Shown piece by piece: positions 13,708-25,500 of a stretch of 64,000 bases of DNA. Below the pieces are notes generated by a model. The model did not search any database. It saw only the letters and a program-made list of their open reading frames with translations, and was not told the origin of the DNA. Position 1 is the first letter of the stretch. The number at the start of each line of letters is the position of its first letter. The translations under genes and the position numbers were made by a program. The stretch lies in contig JABVXV010000109.1 of assembly GCA_013365325.1 (NCBI GenBank), positions 18,501 through 82,500 of the forward strand, given 5' to 3'. This stretch comes from Dipetalonema caudispina. Taxonomy: Eukaryota > Nematoda > Chromadorea > Rhabditida > Onchocercidae.

Positions 13708-13779
13708 GAAATTAGTACCAACCTGAAATGTTTACAGTAATATGAAATTAGTACCAACCTGAAATGTTTACAGTTATGT
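13708..13779. repeat. direct tandem duplication, period 36 bp
   Basis: The units 13708-13743 and 13744-13779 are identical over their first 31 bases and differ only near the end. This looks like a recent local duplication. No function is suggested. Confidence 0.7.
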
Positions 13780-16700
13780 GATTCAACTGATTAGGCCTAG
13801 ATGAGTGTACTCGAAGTGAACTTATCTTTGAATGATGTATAAACTATCATACCTGCGTATCTGCGACATTTACATTCACCTGTAGATCGAAAAGTTTATG
13901 TTTGTTTCGTATGTTTTGGTCCAATTAAAACATAACGTGAAATTGCAGATATCATTTATAGATAGCATTAAAATATTTTTTTAAGCATAGAAAGTTTCCA
14001 CGTCTTTTGTTTTGTGTGAAATCCGGATTTAGTTGCAAATTTGAAGCAAGTTTCCTGTTTGTCATGTATCGATCTCATAATTTCAATGCATTTAAGATTA
14101 CAAGCTTTTCATAACTTACCAAATTCTAATGAAACTTTTCGGATAAAATATCTCTCTATCACTTTTTTTCTAATTCCTGTAAGTCAATTAATTAATTCAA
14201 TTAAGTATTGTTACGTCATCCGGCAATGGTTAATCGTAGAGTTTTCATCGGTCCTTATGATGCAAATATTGCGGTTAACCAAAGTGTTCCAATTATTTCA
14301 GGAATTATTTTCAGTTTCAAAATTCTTTCACTCTCAAATCCATCATTTTAATAAACATTTACTATTATTTATTTCTACATTGTTGTCTATCCTTACCAAC
14401 AAAATGCGAATTATATTTGCATATTCATTGGAATGAATGCAATGCTATTTAAAAGTAGAAATGTTCGTCCTTAATATTCCAAATATTTGTTATGCTAATT
14501 TTTCACATTCAATGAGTAATTTTTTTTCATTTCTCATAAATAATAAATGCACACATATTGTATCATTCTGCTTAGAGGAGAAATGAAAATATTTGATCGT
14601 TATTCTTATTTACAGTAATAGTTAGGGAGAAATCATTTAATATTGATGAAAAATTGTGGGAAATTTATCAGTGCAACTTGTTGTTTTAGTATATTTGTAT
14701 AAAGAAACAAAATGTTTAATTAGTAAAAGTAATGGTACATTCAAAACGGTAATGCAAACAAAAGTTTCACTTGTACGATTTATAATCAAATTGATATAGG
14801 ATGACATTTTGATTCGTTTTTATTTATCGCTTTGAAAGGTAAATAAGATATCAGCGTTATTTAGTTACATGCTTTATTAGCTGAAATATAACTTCTTGTT
14901 CAGCTAGTCTTCTTCAAGTAAACTATTGTTGGATGTATAATTGTACTTGTTGCAATTTAGAAAGAAAGGTAATATAAAGTAAATGATACCAGTTATAAAT
15001 TTATTTTCATGGAGTTTCCGAGATTTGAGAAATTTTTGACGACATTATTTCTCTTGAAATTTTCATGACATTTTTGATTAGCGTTTTAATTTTTAAGCAT
15101 TATTTGTCATTAAAAAATTTTGTCGAAATTGTTGAAATACTCGAACTTATTGCAATATTTCATGATACTGGCCTTTCTGTGGTTCGCACGAACCTATGTC
15201 ATTGCTGTAATTCCGACAGAGAATTTGCCAAATGTTGTTTTGGATCTTTTCTATGATAAAATCCGTTGAAAGATGAATTTTGTTCACTCGAAATTTAATC
15301 TTCTTAATCGTCTTTTTTTTTCTTAGTTTCTTTCATTTAATTGAAGAAATTAAATTTAGTAGATCTTCAGTATCGTTTTTTTCGAAATGTATGAATCAGA
15401 TTAATGAAATCCTTTCTATGATTAAGTGTTAAATTAAGCCTAAAATTATGGAAGGATCAATCATTACTAACACTAATCGATGAGAAGAAGTAACAATTTG
15501 GTGATTCATTGTAAGCGAGGAAATAGTTTCCCAAACAAAGTAACGGAGTTCTTATTTGCTCAGTGACTAATTTTTTTTGTATTCTGTTAAATATTTGAAT
15601 TTTTGATTTAAATGTCAACAATCAAGCATGCTACTCTCACATGCTTACTTCCTATTTACTTTTTTATTTAGTAATATGTCTTAATTATTTACTTTGATAG
15701 TAAATTTTCTTACTTTTTTATTCTAATTTTAGTTTTTTAATGAAATACTTCCCAAAATACTTTTGATTCGTTATTTGAATTTTCGATTTTAAACATTAGC
15801 CTTATCCGAAAGTTTGTGGAAAATAATTTATTTTATTTGTAAGTCTTATTCTAAGTTCATTTTTTTTTTTTTTTTGCTTGTAAACAAAGTGAAATCAATA
15901 AAAATAATTAAATGATTGACATCGTGATCTTCTTATGGAAGGGTTTCAAACCTGTTTAGAAAACAATCGAACTATATGATCAGGAAAATGTCATCAGAAA
16001 ATATAACATATCGATTTGTTTTGTCCTCAACCATTAACTTACAATCGTTTTTCTTGTTGATATGCTCAATTATCGACTCTCTTTTATTCAACTTTTTATT
16101 TTCTTTTAGTTCTATTTAAATAACTTTGTGTTTTTTTTCAAATTAAATTTATTTTAAAAATTTGAACAAAAGTTATATAACATTGAAGATTGGTGCAAGA
16201 ATATATATAACATCAAAGATTTTGGCATCATCATTTGGTCATATTTTTGCTTCATATCGTTTATTGTTCACTTCTATTTTCTTTCCAACAAATTGTGCAC
16301 TTCAACTTAGCACAAAAAAATTCGGAAACATCTGTTCCTTTTTTCCAATCATTCCATTGAATTTGCTTTTCTCTACTACTTACTTCAACTACCCTATAAA
16401 AGTTCGAAATTATTTTCAATGTTCAAAAAGATTTTCTATTTATCTTGTGCATTTACTTTCCAGAAAATATTCAAATTCAAAAAATTATAATTTTTCAATT
16501 ATCTCTTTAAAATTGATTATTTCTTACCGAACCATTTTTTTTTTTCTGTTTATTTTTTCTTGGAAAAATTTGTTGAAATCGTTCAATTGAAAATAACTAT
16601 TTTTTTTTTCTTTTCATTATTCATTAAATCTTATTTTGGAATAAAATACATATTTTGTATTATTTGATTTATAAGCAACTTCTTCACTCATCATTGGGAT

Positions 16701-17830
16701 GATCCATTGTTTTCCGGTTTGCATTTGGTAGAAAATCTTAGTTGCAGTACCGTAGGACTGTATTGAATGTATTCAAATCAAATGCATTTATCGAGCAAAT
16801 AAAATGTCCATTTCCTATTAATAAAATTAAAGTTAAGAGCATTTTCAAGTAATTCTGACTAATATTATTCATAATTCCAACTAATATTATGAGAGAAATG
16901 AAATAAGTTCAATTTCGTTTTCTCTCTTTTCAGTAGCGTACAATTTTACAAATGTGCGCTGTTTGTTCGATTTCATAGTTATGTCCTTCGCCTTTTCTGA
17001 CCTTTTGTTAATTATGAATCTAAAGAAGGGTCTTTTTTGATGATGTGGTAATTGATTTGGAAAATTTGTTGTTATTGCATTATTGTAGGAAAAAAAAAAA
17101 AAAAAGAAAAAAAGTACAATGACACAACTGTTCATTTTAAAATTATTTATTTTATGGTAAATTTGAGTTTGAAATTGATATTTAAATCTGAAATTTCAAC
17201 CTAATTACACATTCATTTTTATTATTTCTACGCGGTGAATAAGAAGTAATCTTAATAATCTTTTTATTTTATAACAATGTAATTCATTCATTCGTTGAAG
17301 CATTCACCATTCGATCTCAAACAATGTGTTTATTTCATTGCGGGTAATGTTCCTATCTTTTGCTAAATATTCAATTTTCAATAATTAATTTTTCATCGAA
17401 TAATTGGTAATAAATAATGTTTCAGATTTATTTACTTTATTGAAATGACCTTCAGAAAGTTCATTTGCCATTCTTTTCTTTTCAGTATCCTTTTTCGCTG
17501 ATACTATCAGTTTTGTATTGATGACATCGTTGGTATATTAGTAACTAAGGCCAGAGCCTGGCTAATTTTTTTATGAGGCATTATAATATTTCAAATTTCT
17601 AAATTATAGAAATAGACTTGTAAAAAGTCCTGTGAATTTCGAAATTCTAATCTGGAATTTTAGAATTTTTCTTTTTTTCGAATTCTGAACTTCCTTAGAT
17701 TCATTGAAATTGACTTTTTTTCTTTAAACAAGATAAGGATGATGTAGTCTTTATGCTTCGTAGTAACTCGCATATGAAATTCGTTTTGAAATATGCTTCT
17801 TTCTATCATCATTAAAACAGCAATTTTAAA

Positions 17831-17838
17831 TTTCTCAG
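17831..17838 (+). promoter_or_regulatory. possible trans-splice or 5' UTR acceptor before the LIM gene
   Basis: TTTCTCAG lies 16 bases before the ATG at 17855. The frame is also open between this site and the ATG, so the same AG could be an internal acceptor for upstream coding sequence that I did not find. Confidence 0.35.
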
Positions 17839-17854
17839 TGATACGAAATTCGGA

Positions 17855-20800
17855 ATGACAGACGTGGAACTGGAAACACGTAATTTTTTACGTGAACTTG
17901 ACACATTTGGACAGCCGCCACCACCACAACGTCTTATTAGTGATGCTGATAGCAAGTCGATGAGTAAAGAATTCGAATTAAAATTACATCACATTAATTT
18001 AGAGAAACAAAAGGTATGTTATATTTCTACAAAAGAAAAAAATGAGTGAAAACTTGTCACTCACAATGTTTCAAAAGTACGGATTGTGAAATTTAATACT
18101 GCAAAAGCTTTAATAATGTGAGAAAAGCAATTCTTCAGAGTTCAGCTTTTTTAATGTTTTTTTTTTTTTGGTTTACTATTGCTGATGTGAAAATTAAATT
18201 AAAGAAATTTATTCTTGAAATAAGGTCAAATTTTTTTTTTTTGAATATAACTGACGGTTTGAACTTTATATTTACAAATGTAATTCTTTTTTTTTATTTC
18301 AACTAATATAATTGTTTTTGCAATTACAGCGCGTTCGAAATGGTACATGGAATCCAAAATTAGGAACATCTTTTAGCAACAAAAATTCTGTTAGTAGGAA
18401 CAGTAAAGGTAATCCATGCGTACCTGTTGAAATTAACAACAAAAATGAAATGAGTAAGGAGGAAATTAGCAAACTTAAAGAACAGGTAATTATTTAGAAT
18501 CAATAATTAGTTCGCTTCCTATTGCTGTTGAATTTAACCTAAGCATGCACCATGTGAAATTAGGCATTTTTCAAGCAAAATGCAAATTTTTGAATTTAAA
18601 TTCGAATTACAGGTAGTGTCAGCCAGCCGTCCATTAAATCCGTGGTACGAGCATCAACACCAATCGCCGACCTTATCCGCAAATTTTGTCCGAAATACTG
18701 TTCGGAAAGGTCAAAGTGCTGAGGAAAAGTGTTCATCATCGATCGCTACAAAAATCCCAATACAATATCATCATATCAATGTGGCTACTGTATCCGGCGA
18801 AAATACCGTATCTGGTGGTGTAGTGAATGCGAAAAAATCGAGTTACGCCCAGAATGCAGCTTCCATAAGTCCAGCAAGTGCTTCCAGTAACACGGAAACA
18901 TCACACTCATCGATTTCGACAAGTGGATCCAGCATGGTATCTGAATAGTTTGAAATTAACACATATTCATTAAGGATTCTAATTTGAAAATTCAATCAAA
19001 AATCGAATTCATTTTCCTTGGCTATACTTTCCTCTGCCTGCAAATAAGCTAATATTGGGGGCCATAAACAATGCAATCCCGATTCAAATGATATAGTATA
19101 CCTTTTTAAGACTAACTGGACTGACCCAAACGATGATACATACCGGGCAACACCATGTGCTGCTAATAGTGGTATCCATGCTTTGATTTCACCAGCTAAA
19201 ACATACTATCATAGTGGACCACCGATTCGGCGACTATCTCGGGTTCTTCCATATGATTTTTCAACGCTATTTTTCTATTCCTGAATTGAAATACTTGAAA
19301 AATTTTGAAGACGAGAATTTGAAAACGTTATAAATACTATCATTGCTGCAAGAGTTAATAGCATTGTTATTGTTTCCTTCACACTTTTTTTCTATAAATG
19401 ATAAGCTTTCTTAAAATTTACTTTATGTTAGTGTGCTACAATATCTGATGCAGTACCCTGATGCAATTTCTGAAAAAATATCCAAAAAAAGCAAATTTCA
19501 GAATTTGATTAATGGATCAGGTAATGATCGAGATGAAAGGCTATTGGTGAATGGAAATACTGCAAATAAAAGCATAAATGACGTACATTTGAATGGTATT
19601 TTAAAAAATTTACAAAATTTTATTGAGTATTTTGGCGAATTTTTCACGCCTTATTAATGAAATCAAATTAGAAGTTGAGCTAACATTAAGTAATGAAAGA
19701 TGACAACTTTTATCTGGATAAGATATTATACCTTATTTAATTAATTAACCTAGGAAATTTTAGCAAATCAACAGCCTCCTTCCACAAATATTCCCAATAA
19801 ATATGACGATAAACAGCTGAAAAACAATGCCGGCGTAATACCACCTTGGCGAAAAAAGAGTATGGATTTAGTGGCATCCACAGATTCTGGCATATCAATG
19901 CAACGTAAAAAGTATGACGAAATAACAAACAACTTGGAAAAACAACTAAATTTGAATCGAAAATCGATTGGTATCTGTGAATTATGTGGAAAAGCGATAG
20001 TGGAAGAAATTGATGCCACCTGCGCACTTGGCAAGCTGTATCACCAGAATTGTTTTACCTGTGACATGTGTGGACGAACATTACGAGGAAAAAAATTTTA
20101 TAAAGTAAATTATTATTTAATAACGGAATGCTTTGACAGAAAAGACTGAGACTTTTGGAAATTTCGAAAACTTAAATTTGCTAAAAGTTCTTTGAAATAA
20201 AAGTCTTCATGTTGAATTCATTCCTAACATATCTCAATTTTTCTGGATAAGATATTATACCTTATTTAATTAATAAACTGGATAGAACTGATAGTTTTTC
20301 AGACTCGGGGGAAGAAGTACTGCGAAGAAGATTACTTGTACAGTGGAATGCATGAAACTGCAGAACGATGTGCTGCATGCTCACATTTTATTATGGATAT
20401 GGTATGTGTCTTAATTAAAGTGCTCAGAAGTGAAATTTGTCTAAGTAAACTTAAGCTAATTTCTCGAACAGAAAGGTTAAATAAACAAGCAACTAATTGC
20501 ATTTCTACTATTATGTAAATTTCTTTGAAAACCAAAAAAAAAAAAAAAAAAAAATTGATAGGTTCTACAAGCACTTGGAAAATCCTATCATCCACGATGT
20601 TTTCGTTGTGAGAAATGTAAAAATTGTTTGGATGGTGTTCCATTTGCTTTGGATCCAGAAGGTCGTATTTATTGTACTGAAGATTATCATAAACTTTTTG
20701 CGCCGAAATGTGCTGCATGTTTACAAACAATTATGCCTAATAAAGTAAGTTCTGAAATATTTTCATTGTGAATTTTTTGCAATCAATTTGATATTTCATG

Positions 20801-21335
20801 ACAATAATTAGACTTCTGTAATAGAAAAATCATAATATTGCTTTATATTCAATGATGAAAACTTTTCTTCCATTTTTAGGAAACCGGTGAGACGGTTCAT
20901 ATTGTTGCAATCAATCGAGATTATCATATTGAATGCTATGTTTGTAAGGTAAGAACGTGTAGTTATGTTATTGCTATCAATTCGTCAAATTGTCATTTCA
21001 GGTTTTTACTGATTTTCGGAGAGCATCCTTCTCTTCAGAAATCTTGTAACTGCTATTGGTAGTATACCAATTTTTCACTGATTATTTGGTCCGGAAAACA
21101 TTCTCGCCTAGTTCGAAAAAAAACCTCAAGAAGTGATTTCTGCCTTATTTTTATTCCTATTTAGTTTTTACTTTTACTCTTTCTCCTGTTTTTGTTATTC
21201 CAGGGTTGTGGTATGCAATTAACGGATGAACCGGAAAAACGTTGCTATCCACTAAATGATCAGCTCCTGTGTAAAAATTGTCATATACATTGGGTAAGAA
21301 CCGGTGGCGATTCAAAACCGATCACTGATTTGTGA
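17855..21335 (+). CDS. Ajuba/LIMD1/WTIP-family protein with three C-terminal LIM domains
   Basis: Predicted exons: 17855-18013, 18330-18485, 18613-18936, 19111-19242, about 19454-19520 (or to 19582), 19764 (or 19754)-20104, 20303-20401, 20562-20744, 20880-20948 and 21204-21335, giving about 554 to 578 residues. The N-terminal 345 residues are Ser/Thr/Pro/Asn-rich and of low complexity (NPWYEHQHQSP, VIPPWRKK). Three zinc-binding LIM domains follow, the first opening with CELCGK and closing with KYCEED, the second with CAACSHFIMDM and YCTEDYH, the third with CAACLQ and CKNCH. The stretches CEEDYLYSG, LQALGKSYHPRCFRC and LDGVPF are the hallmark of the Ajuba/LIMD1/WTIP group rather than zyxin or LPP. 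These scaffolds act at adherens junctions, in the nucleus, in Hippo signalling and in miRNA silencing. The exon or exons in the fifth position are the least certain, since two donor/acceptor pairs both keep frame. Confidence 0.85.
19713..19745 (+). repeat. intronic 33-nt element, copy 1
   Basis: A 33-base stretch beginning TCTGGATAAGATATTATACC is identical to 20242-20274 in the next intron of the LIM gene. This copy ends 8 or 18 bases before the acceptor used, so it overlaps the branch-point and 3' splice-site region. Confidence 0.75.
20242..20274 (+). repeat. intronic 33-nt element, copy 2
   Basis: An exact copy of 19713-19745, ending 28 bases before the acceptor at 20302. The flanking bases differ, so the identity is limited to the element. 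Confidence 0.75.
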
Positions 21336-22515
21336 AATATATTGGAAATTTTAATTTTGCATTTTTCTGTCCGAAATCTTATCTGAAGATGAATGCTGTT
21401 TTGCTGATTTCATGTGATTAAGAGTTTTGATAGCTTCCAGAACTTGCTAATCCACGGATATTCAGTATCCTTAATTATGATGTACCATTCTAAAATTCCA
21501 TCCAATTCCAACGAAAATTACTTTCATTAGTGTTAGGATTAAAATAAAAGTTTAATTAAAATTCCTAGCAAGTTTGGAATTATGCATAAAATATTTTTCG
21601 CTCTATGTACTTTTTCCCTTATCAAAATTGTGAATGCGCAAACATTTGTCACTTATATCTTTCTGTTGTTAAATAAAATTTAAATTTCACTATAAATATT
21701 TCTCCTCTTACTCGTTCATGGATACGAGGTATTACCTGTAAAACACCAAGTCATGCATTTGAAGAATGACATGAAGTACTCTGATCGATACTCGCGAGAA
21801 ATTCAATGGAAATAGTTTGCCTTACGTAGTACGTGGATGCTATTTTACCGATCTCAAGTATCGCCTAAACCAAGCACGTTATTTTACGCAGTACATTAGC
21901 AAGCTTAAGTTGAATTTTAATTGGAGCAACTTGTTTCCATATCATCTGGCGATAATTAGAAATTCATTTATTTATTTCAAAATAATTTTTTTTTAATAGT
22001 AGCTAAGAAAAAGAAAACGATTTGTTCTGTGTGATAATTGAAAAAGTAAAATTTTAAAGAGTTTACCAATTCTTTTCTCTTGATTATATCATATTAAAAA
22101 CGAAATAAGTGAATTTTAAAACAATGAAATAAAAGAAACAAACAACTTTTATCCTTTGTTTACGTCTTTTAAACGTAAGTGTTGAAGAGTTGTTGTCCTT
22201 AGAGCTAACGGTTACTTCAAAATATGCTAAGCGTCCGTAAAGGAATCAACAGACTTCTCGTTTCATTGTATCCAAGCAATGATTCAATAGATTGGAGTCT
22301 CTTAGGATTATAGGAAACGGATAAATATCCTGTCACCGATTCCGGAAGGTATCTATTCAGTGGATGAGATCATAATTTTCATAAGATATCCATGTTGATT
22401 CCGTGTTGCAACAGACGAGTCTTGCCAGTGAATGACTTGTGATTGTTTCCTTTTCCGGTTGTTTGGTTTTCAGTTGATGTTTACTTTCGACCGGTAAGGT
22501 ATTTAATTAAGGAAG
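21336..22515. other. intergenic, LIM gene to DDX1
   Basis: About 1.2 kb with no protein-like frame on either strand. The part from about 21700 to 22500 is less AT-rich than most intergenic DNA here and probably includes the DDX1 promoter. TTTTCAG at 22467-22473, 43 bases before the DDX1 ATG, could be a trans-splice acceptor. Confidence 0.5.
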
Positions 22516-25500
22516 ATGACAGCTTTCGAGGAATTGGGTATGTTACCGGAACTGGGCAGAGCAGTGGACGAAATGGAATGGACGTTAGTTCTCTAACATT
22601 ATTTCAGTGTTTTTTTTTTTCCAAGTTTTATTCATTACTTGTCTTTGAATTTCCACTGGAATGAATTATTCAAAGCTTAAACAATTGAATAGAAATCAAA
22701 TCTTTATATGCTTACAAAGAAAACTGGAAATCTTTAAATTGAAAATATCAAAGTTGGAAAGAATTTCCAGTTTGTTCACGATAAAATTTTCCAACTGAAG
22801 AGAAAATTAGACATTTATCTGCATACAAAATGAGGTTAGAAAAAAGATTTTCTGTTTGTGGATGAAGTGCATAGTTTTATCTGCAGCACCATCAATAATG
22901 TTTTACGTTATCTTTGGATACAGTGATATTATCTTTAGATGCTGTTAAATTTCATTTCAATCAAATGTAATTGTTCAGTAAATAAACTTTTATTACTGCT
23001 TGTAGTTTAGATTTATTGATATTTCAGGTTGCCTACAGATATTCAGTCCGAAGCAATCCCTGCAATCCTTGGTGGTGGCGATGTGCTCATGGTATATTTG
23101 TTTGTCTGTTCGTTTCATTTATTCGAACCAGTTGTTTCTTTTTTTTTGAATTTTACAAAGTGTTTGAGGAAATAAAAACTGCTAATAATAAGGGTTACAT
23201 CACTGTGGTAATTCAGGCAGCAGAAACAGGAAGTGGTAAAACAGGTGCGTTTTGTCTTCCTGTACTGCAAATCGTTTGGGAATCGTTACGTGATTCGATG
23301 CTGGGTAAAACGCATAAAGGAACTACTTGCATTGGTAATTGATCTTTGCACTGATTTATTACGTGGAAATAAATCCATTAAATTTAATATTTGCTAGGAA
23401 ACTTTGAAGAATTACTTAGTTTGAGCTGATGATTTATCATTAAATTTAAAGCTGTGGTTCTCTGCTGAGCTGTCTGCATCGCTCTGCATATTAAAAAGAA
23501 TGTTTATCCTATCACGTATTGCAAATCATGCACGATTATTCTATGGGTACCTTGAAAAGATCTTTAATTTGCATCTATTAAAGTATTAGTGGATTTTGTG
23601 GACTTGCGTCACAAAACTTTCAAAATATATCTTGAGATTTATATAGCGCCTGAAGTTATATTATTCCTCAGTAGAGAAGAATGAGATGCCGAATAAAATG
23701 TGCACACCATGTATATTAGGATTATTCCTCAGATTTTAAGCAATAACAGTTAAAGGAAACCGAAATTTTGCTATATATCTTCGGATCTTTTTCAGCTTAT
23801 CTTAAATTTACTTGTAACTGTGATCGAATTCAAGTCATTCATAAATGTTTCAGATGAAAGATGGTGCTTGAATGTGCATGATAGGGATAATAATCTTGCG
23901 ATTGATTCGGATGGGTTACTTTGTCAAAGTCGGGATCCAAAGGCGTGGAATGGAACACGTTGTACTCGTGGTGTTGTTGGCAAAGGTTTTGCTTGTATCA
24001 TTTTTTGTTTCTTTTTAATACGATTTTTGACACGTTCAGCACATATGTATCATTTCGTGCATTCCGGTGTGCATGCACAAAATTCAATAAATATAATAGG
24101 ACGAAAGTTTTAAAAGGAATTTTAAATTTTTAGGGAAATTTTATTATGAAGGAACAATTACTGATGACGGGTTATGTCGTCTGGGTTGGTCAACTGCGAA
24201 TGCTGTTCTCGACTTAGGTATTCGTTTTCAATTCGTGCGAGTTTTTCCATCGCTAATTGTTTAATATATGAACATCTAAGTTACATTGCGTTTAGCTGGT
24301 TTAAATGATTCCAGTAATTATACTGCTTCTCTTTCTCTGCGCTATGCAGACTACTAGTTTAGTTTTAACGTCTCAGATCTTGCTGTTTTCTTCACTTGAT
24401 AACTGGTGATGGAATAAGTTTTGAAGTCAGCAAAGGAATAAAAAATCCAATACCATAGTTAAGTTAGATTCTATATAAGCAATGTGTTTTCTTTCCTTAC
24501 TACTGAAGATTGATTTCATGTAACTTACATAATTTTTAATCAGAAAGAGTGATATTTAATTTTGATGGAACTTTTAAGGTACTGATAAAAATAGTTTTGG
24601 CTATGGTGGTACGGGAAAAAAAAGTTACAATAGACAATTTGATAATTATGGTACTTCGTTCACACTGGGTGATACTATTGGTTGCATGCTTGATTTGGAT
24701 AATGGAATAATTGCTTTTTCAAAAAATGGCAAACATTTGGGAAAAGCATTCGACATTCCAGAAACATTGCGGAACACAGCACTGTATCCTGCTGTAGTTT
24801 TAAAAGTAAAGATACAGTTTTTCTAAATTTAGGATAGAATACTATCATAATTTGTTTTCAATGCCATTTAGCTTTTTCCTGGAAAAACATATTCTCTATT
24901 TTTGAACGTTCAGAGCGTATCTTTATTTATAACGTGTAAATCAAAGAATCCAAAATTGTCGTGATTATATATTCCTAAATATCATTCAGGGCCACTTCAC
25001 ATTCATCTGCTGATGTTTTGGGGAGCCATTCTTGTATCGCAAAATAATTGATTTTCATTTTTTCAGTTTTGAAATCACGAAAGGTTTTCTACCTGCGTTT
25101 AAATTATTCTTTTTATTACAGAATGCCGAAATTCGATTCAATTTTGGTGAGATGGAGTTCAAACATCTTTTGGAGGTTTGTGATAGTAGCTGTTATCAAT
25201 TTTTGGGGAAAAGAATTTTGAGGAATTATATATTGCTGAAATTGGAAAAACAAATCAGTTCAATTGTTCCTATTATGCGTTGCTGTTATTCTAGCAAATC
25301 GAAATTTCTAGAAAATTTAAGCCAAGCTAGTTCTTTACCATCTTATCTAGTTAACTGTCGCCTCGAAATTCAGGGCTACACTGCAGTCTGCAAGGCATCA
25401 CCAGAAAATACTGTTACTTCACCCAATGGCTCAAGTACTCGCGAATCGAAAAAAATAGCGGAATCAAATGCGCCAGCTTGCATCATACTTGAACCTACCA

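Larger units (their letters stand above)
2218..17854. other. gene-poor AT-rich stretch of about 15.6 kb
   Basis: No chain of exons with protein-like content was found on either strand. The longest open frames (14041-14436 and 16162-16590 on +) are Phe/Leu/Ile/Ser/Asn-rich, as expected from AT-rich DNA, and resemble no family. The stretch holds long T tracts (for example 8397-8415, 13218-13236, 15861-15875), a strong hairpin at 3372-3429, small tandem repeats at 8069-8159 and 13708-13779, and less AT-rich islands near 5925-6015 and 8875-8990. It may be a long 5' regulatory region, or a long first intron, of the LIM gene at 17855. Confidence 0.6.

Noticed and set aside
14041..14436. 131-codon open frame on + in the gene desert
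   Set aside because: Composition is Leu/Ile/Phe/Ser-rich as in AT-rich non-coding DNA, with no family features and no splice partners.
16162..16590. 142-codon open frame on +
   Set aside because: The longest frame in the desert, but Phe/Ser/Ile/Asn-rich, without domain or signal features and with homopolymer-derived runs.
19737..20027. Minus-strand frames opposite the LIM gene
   Set aside because: They overlap a conserved LIM exon on the other strand and are its shadows.
22721..22773. 11-bp inverted repeat in the first DDX1 intron
   Set aside because: Arms are short with a 31-base gap and A/T-biased; expected by chance in a window this size.
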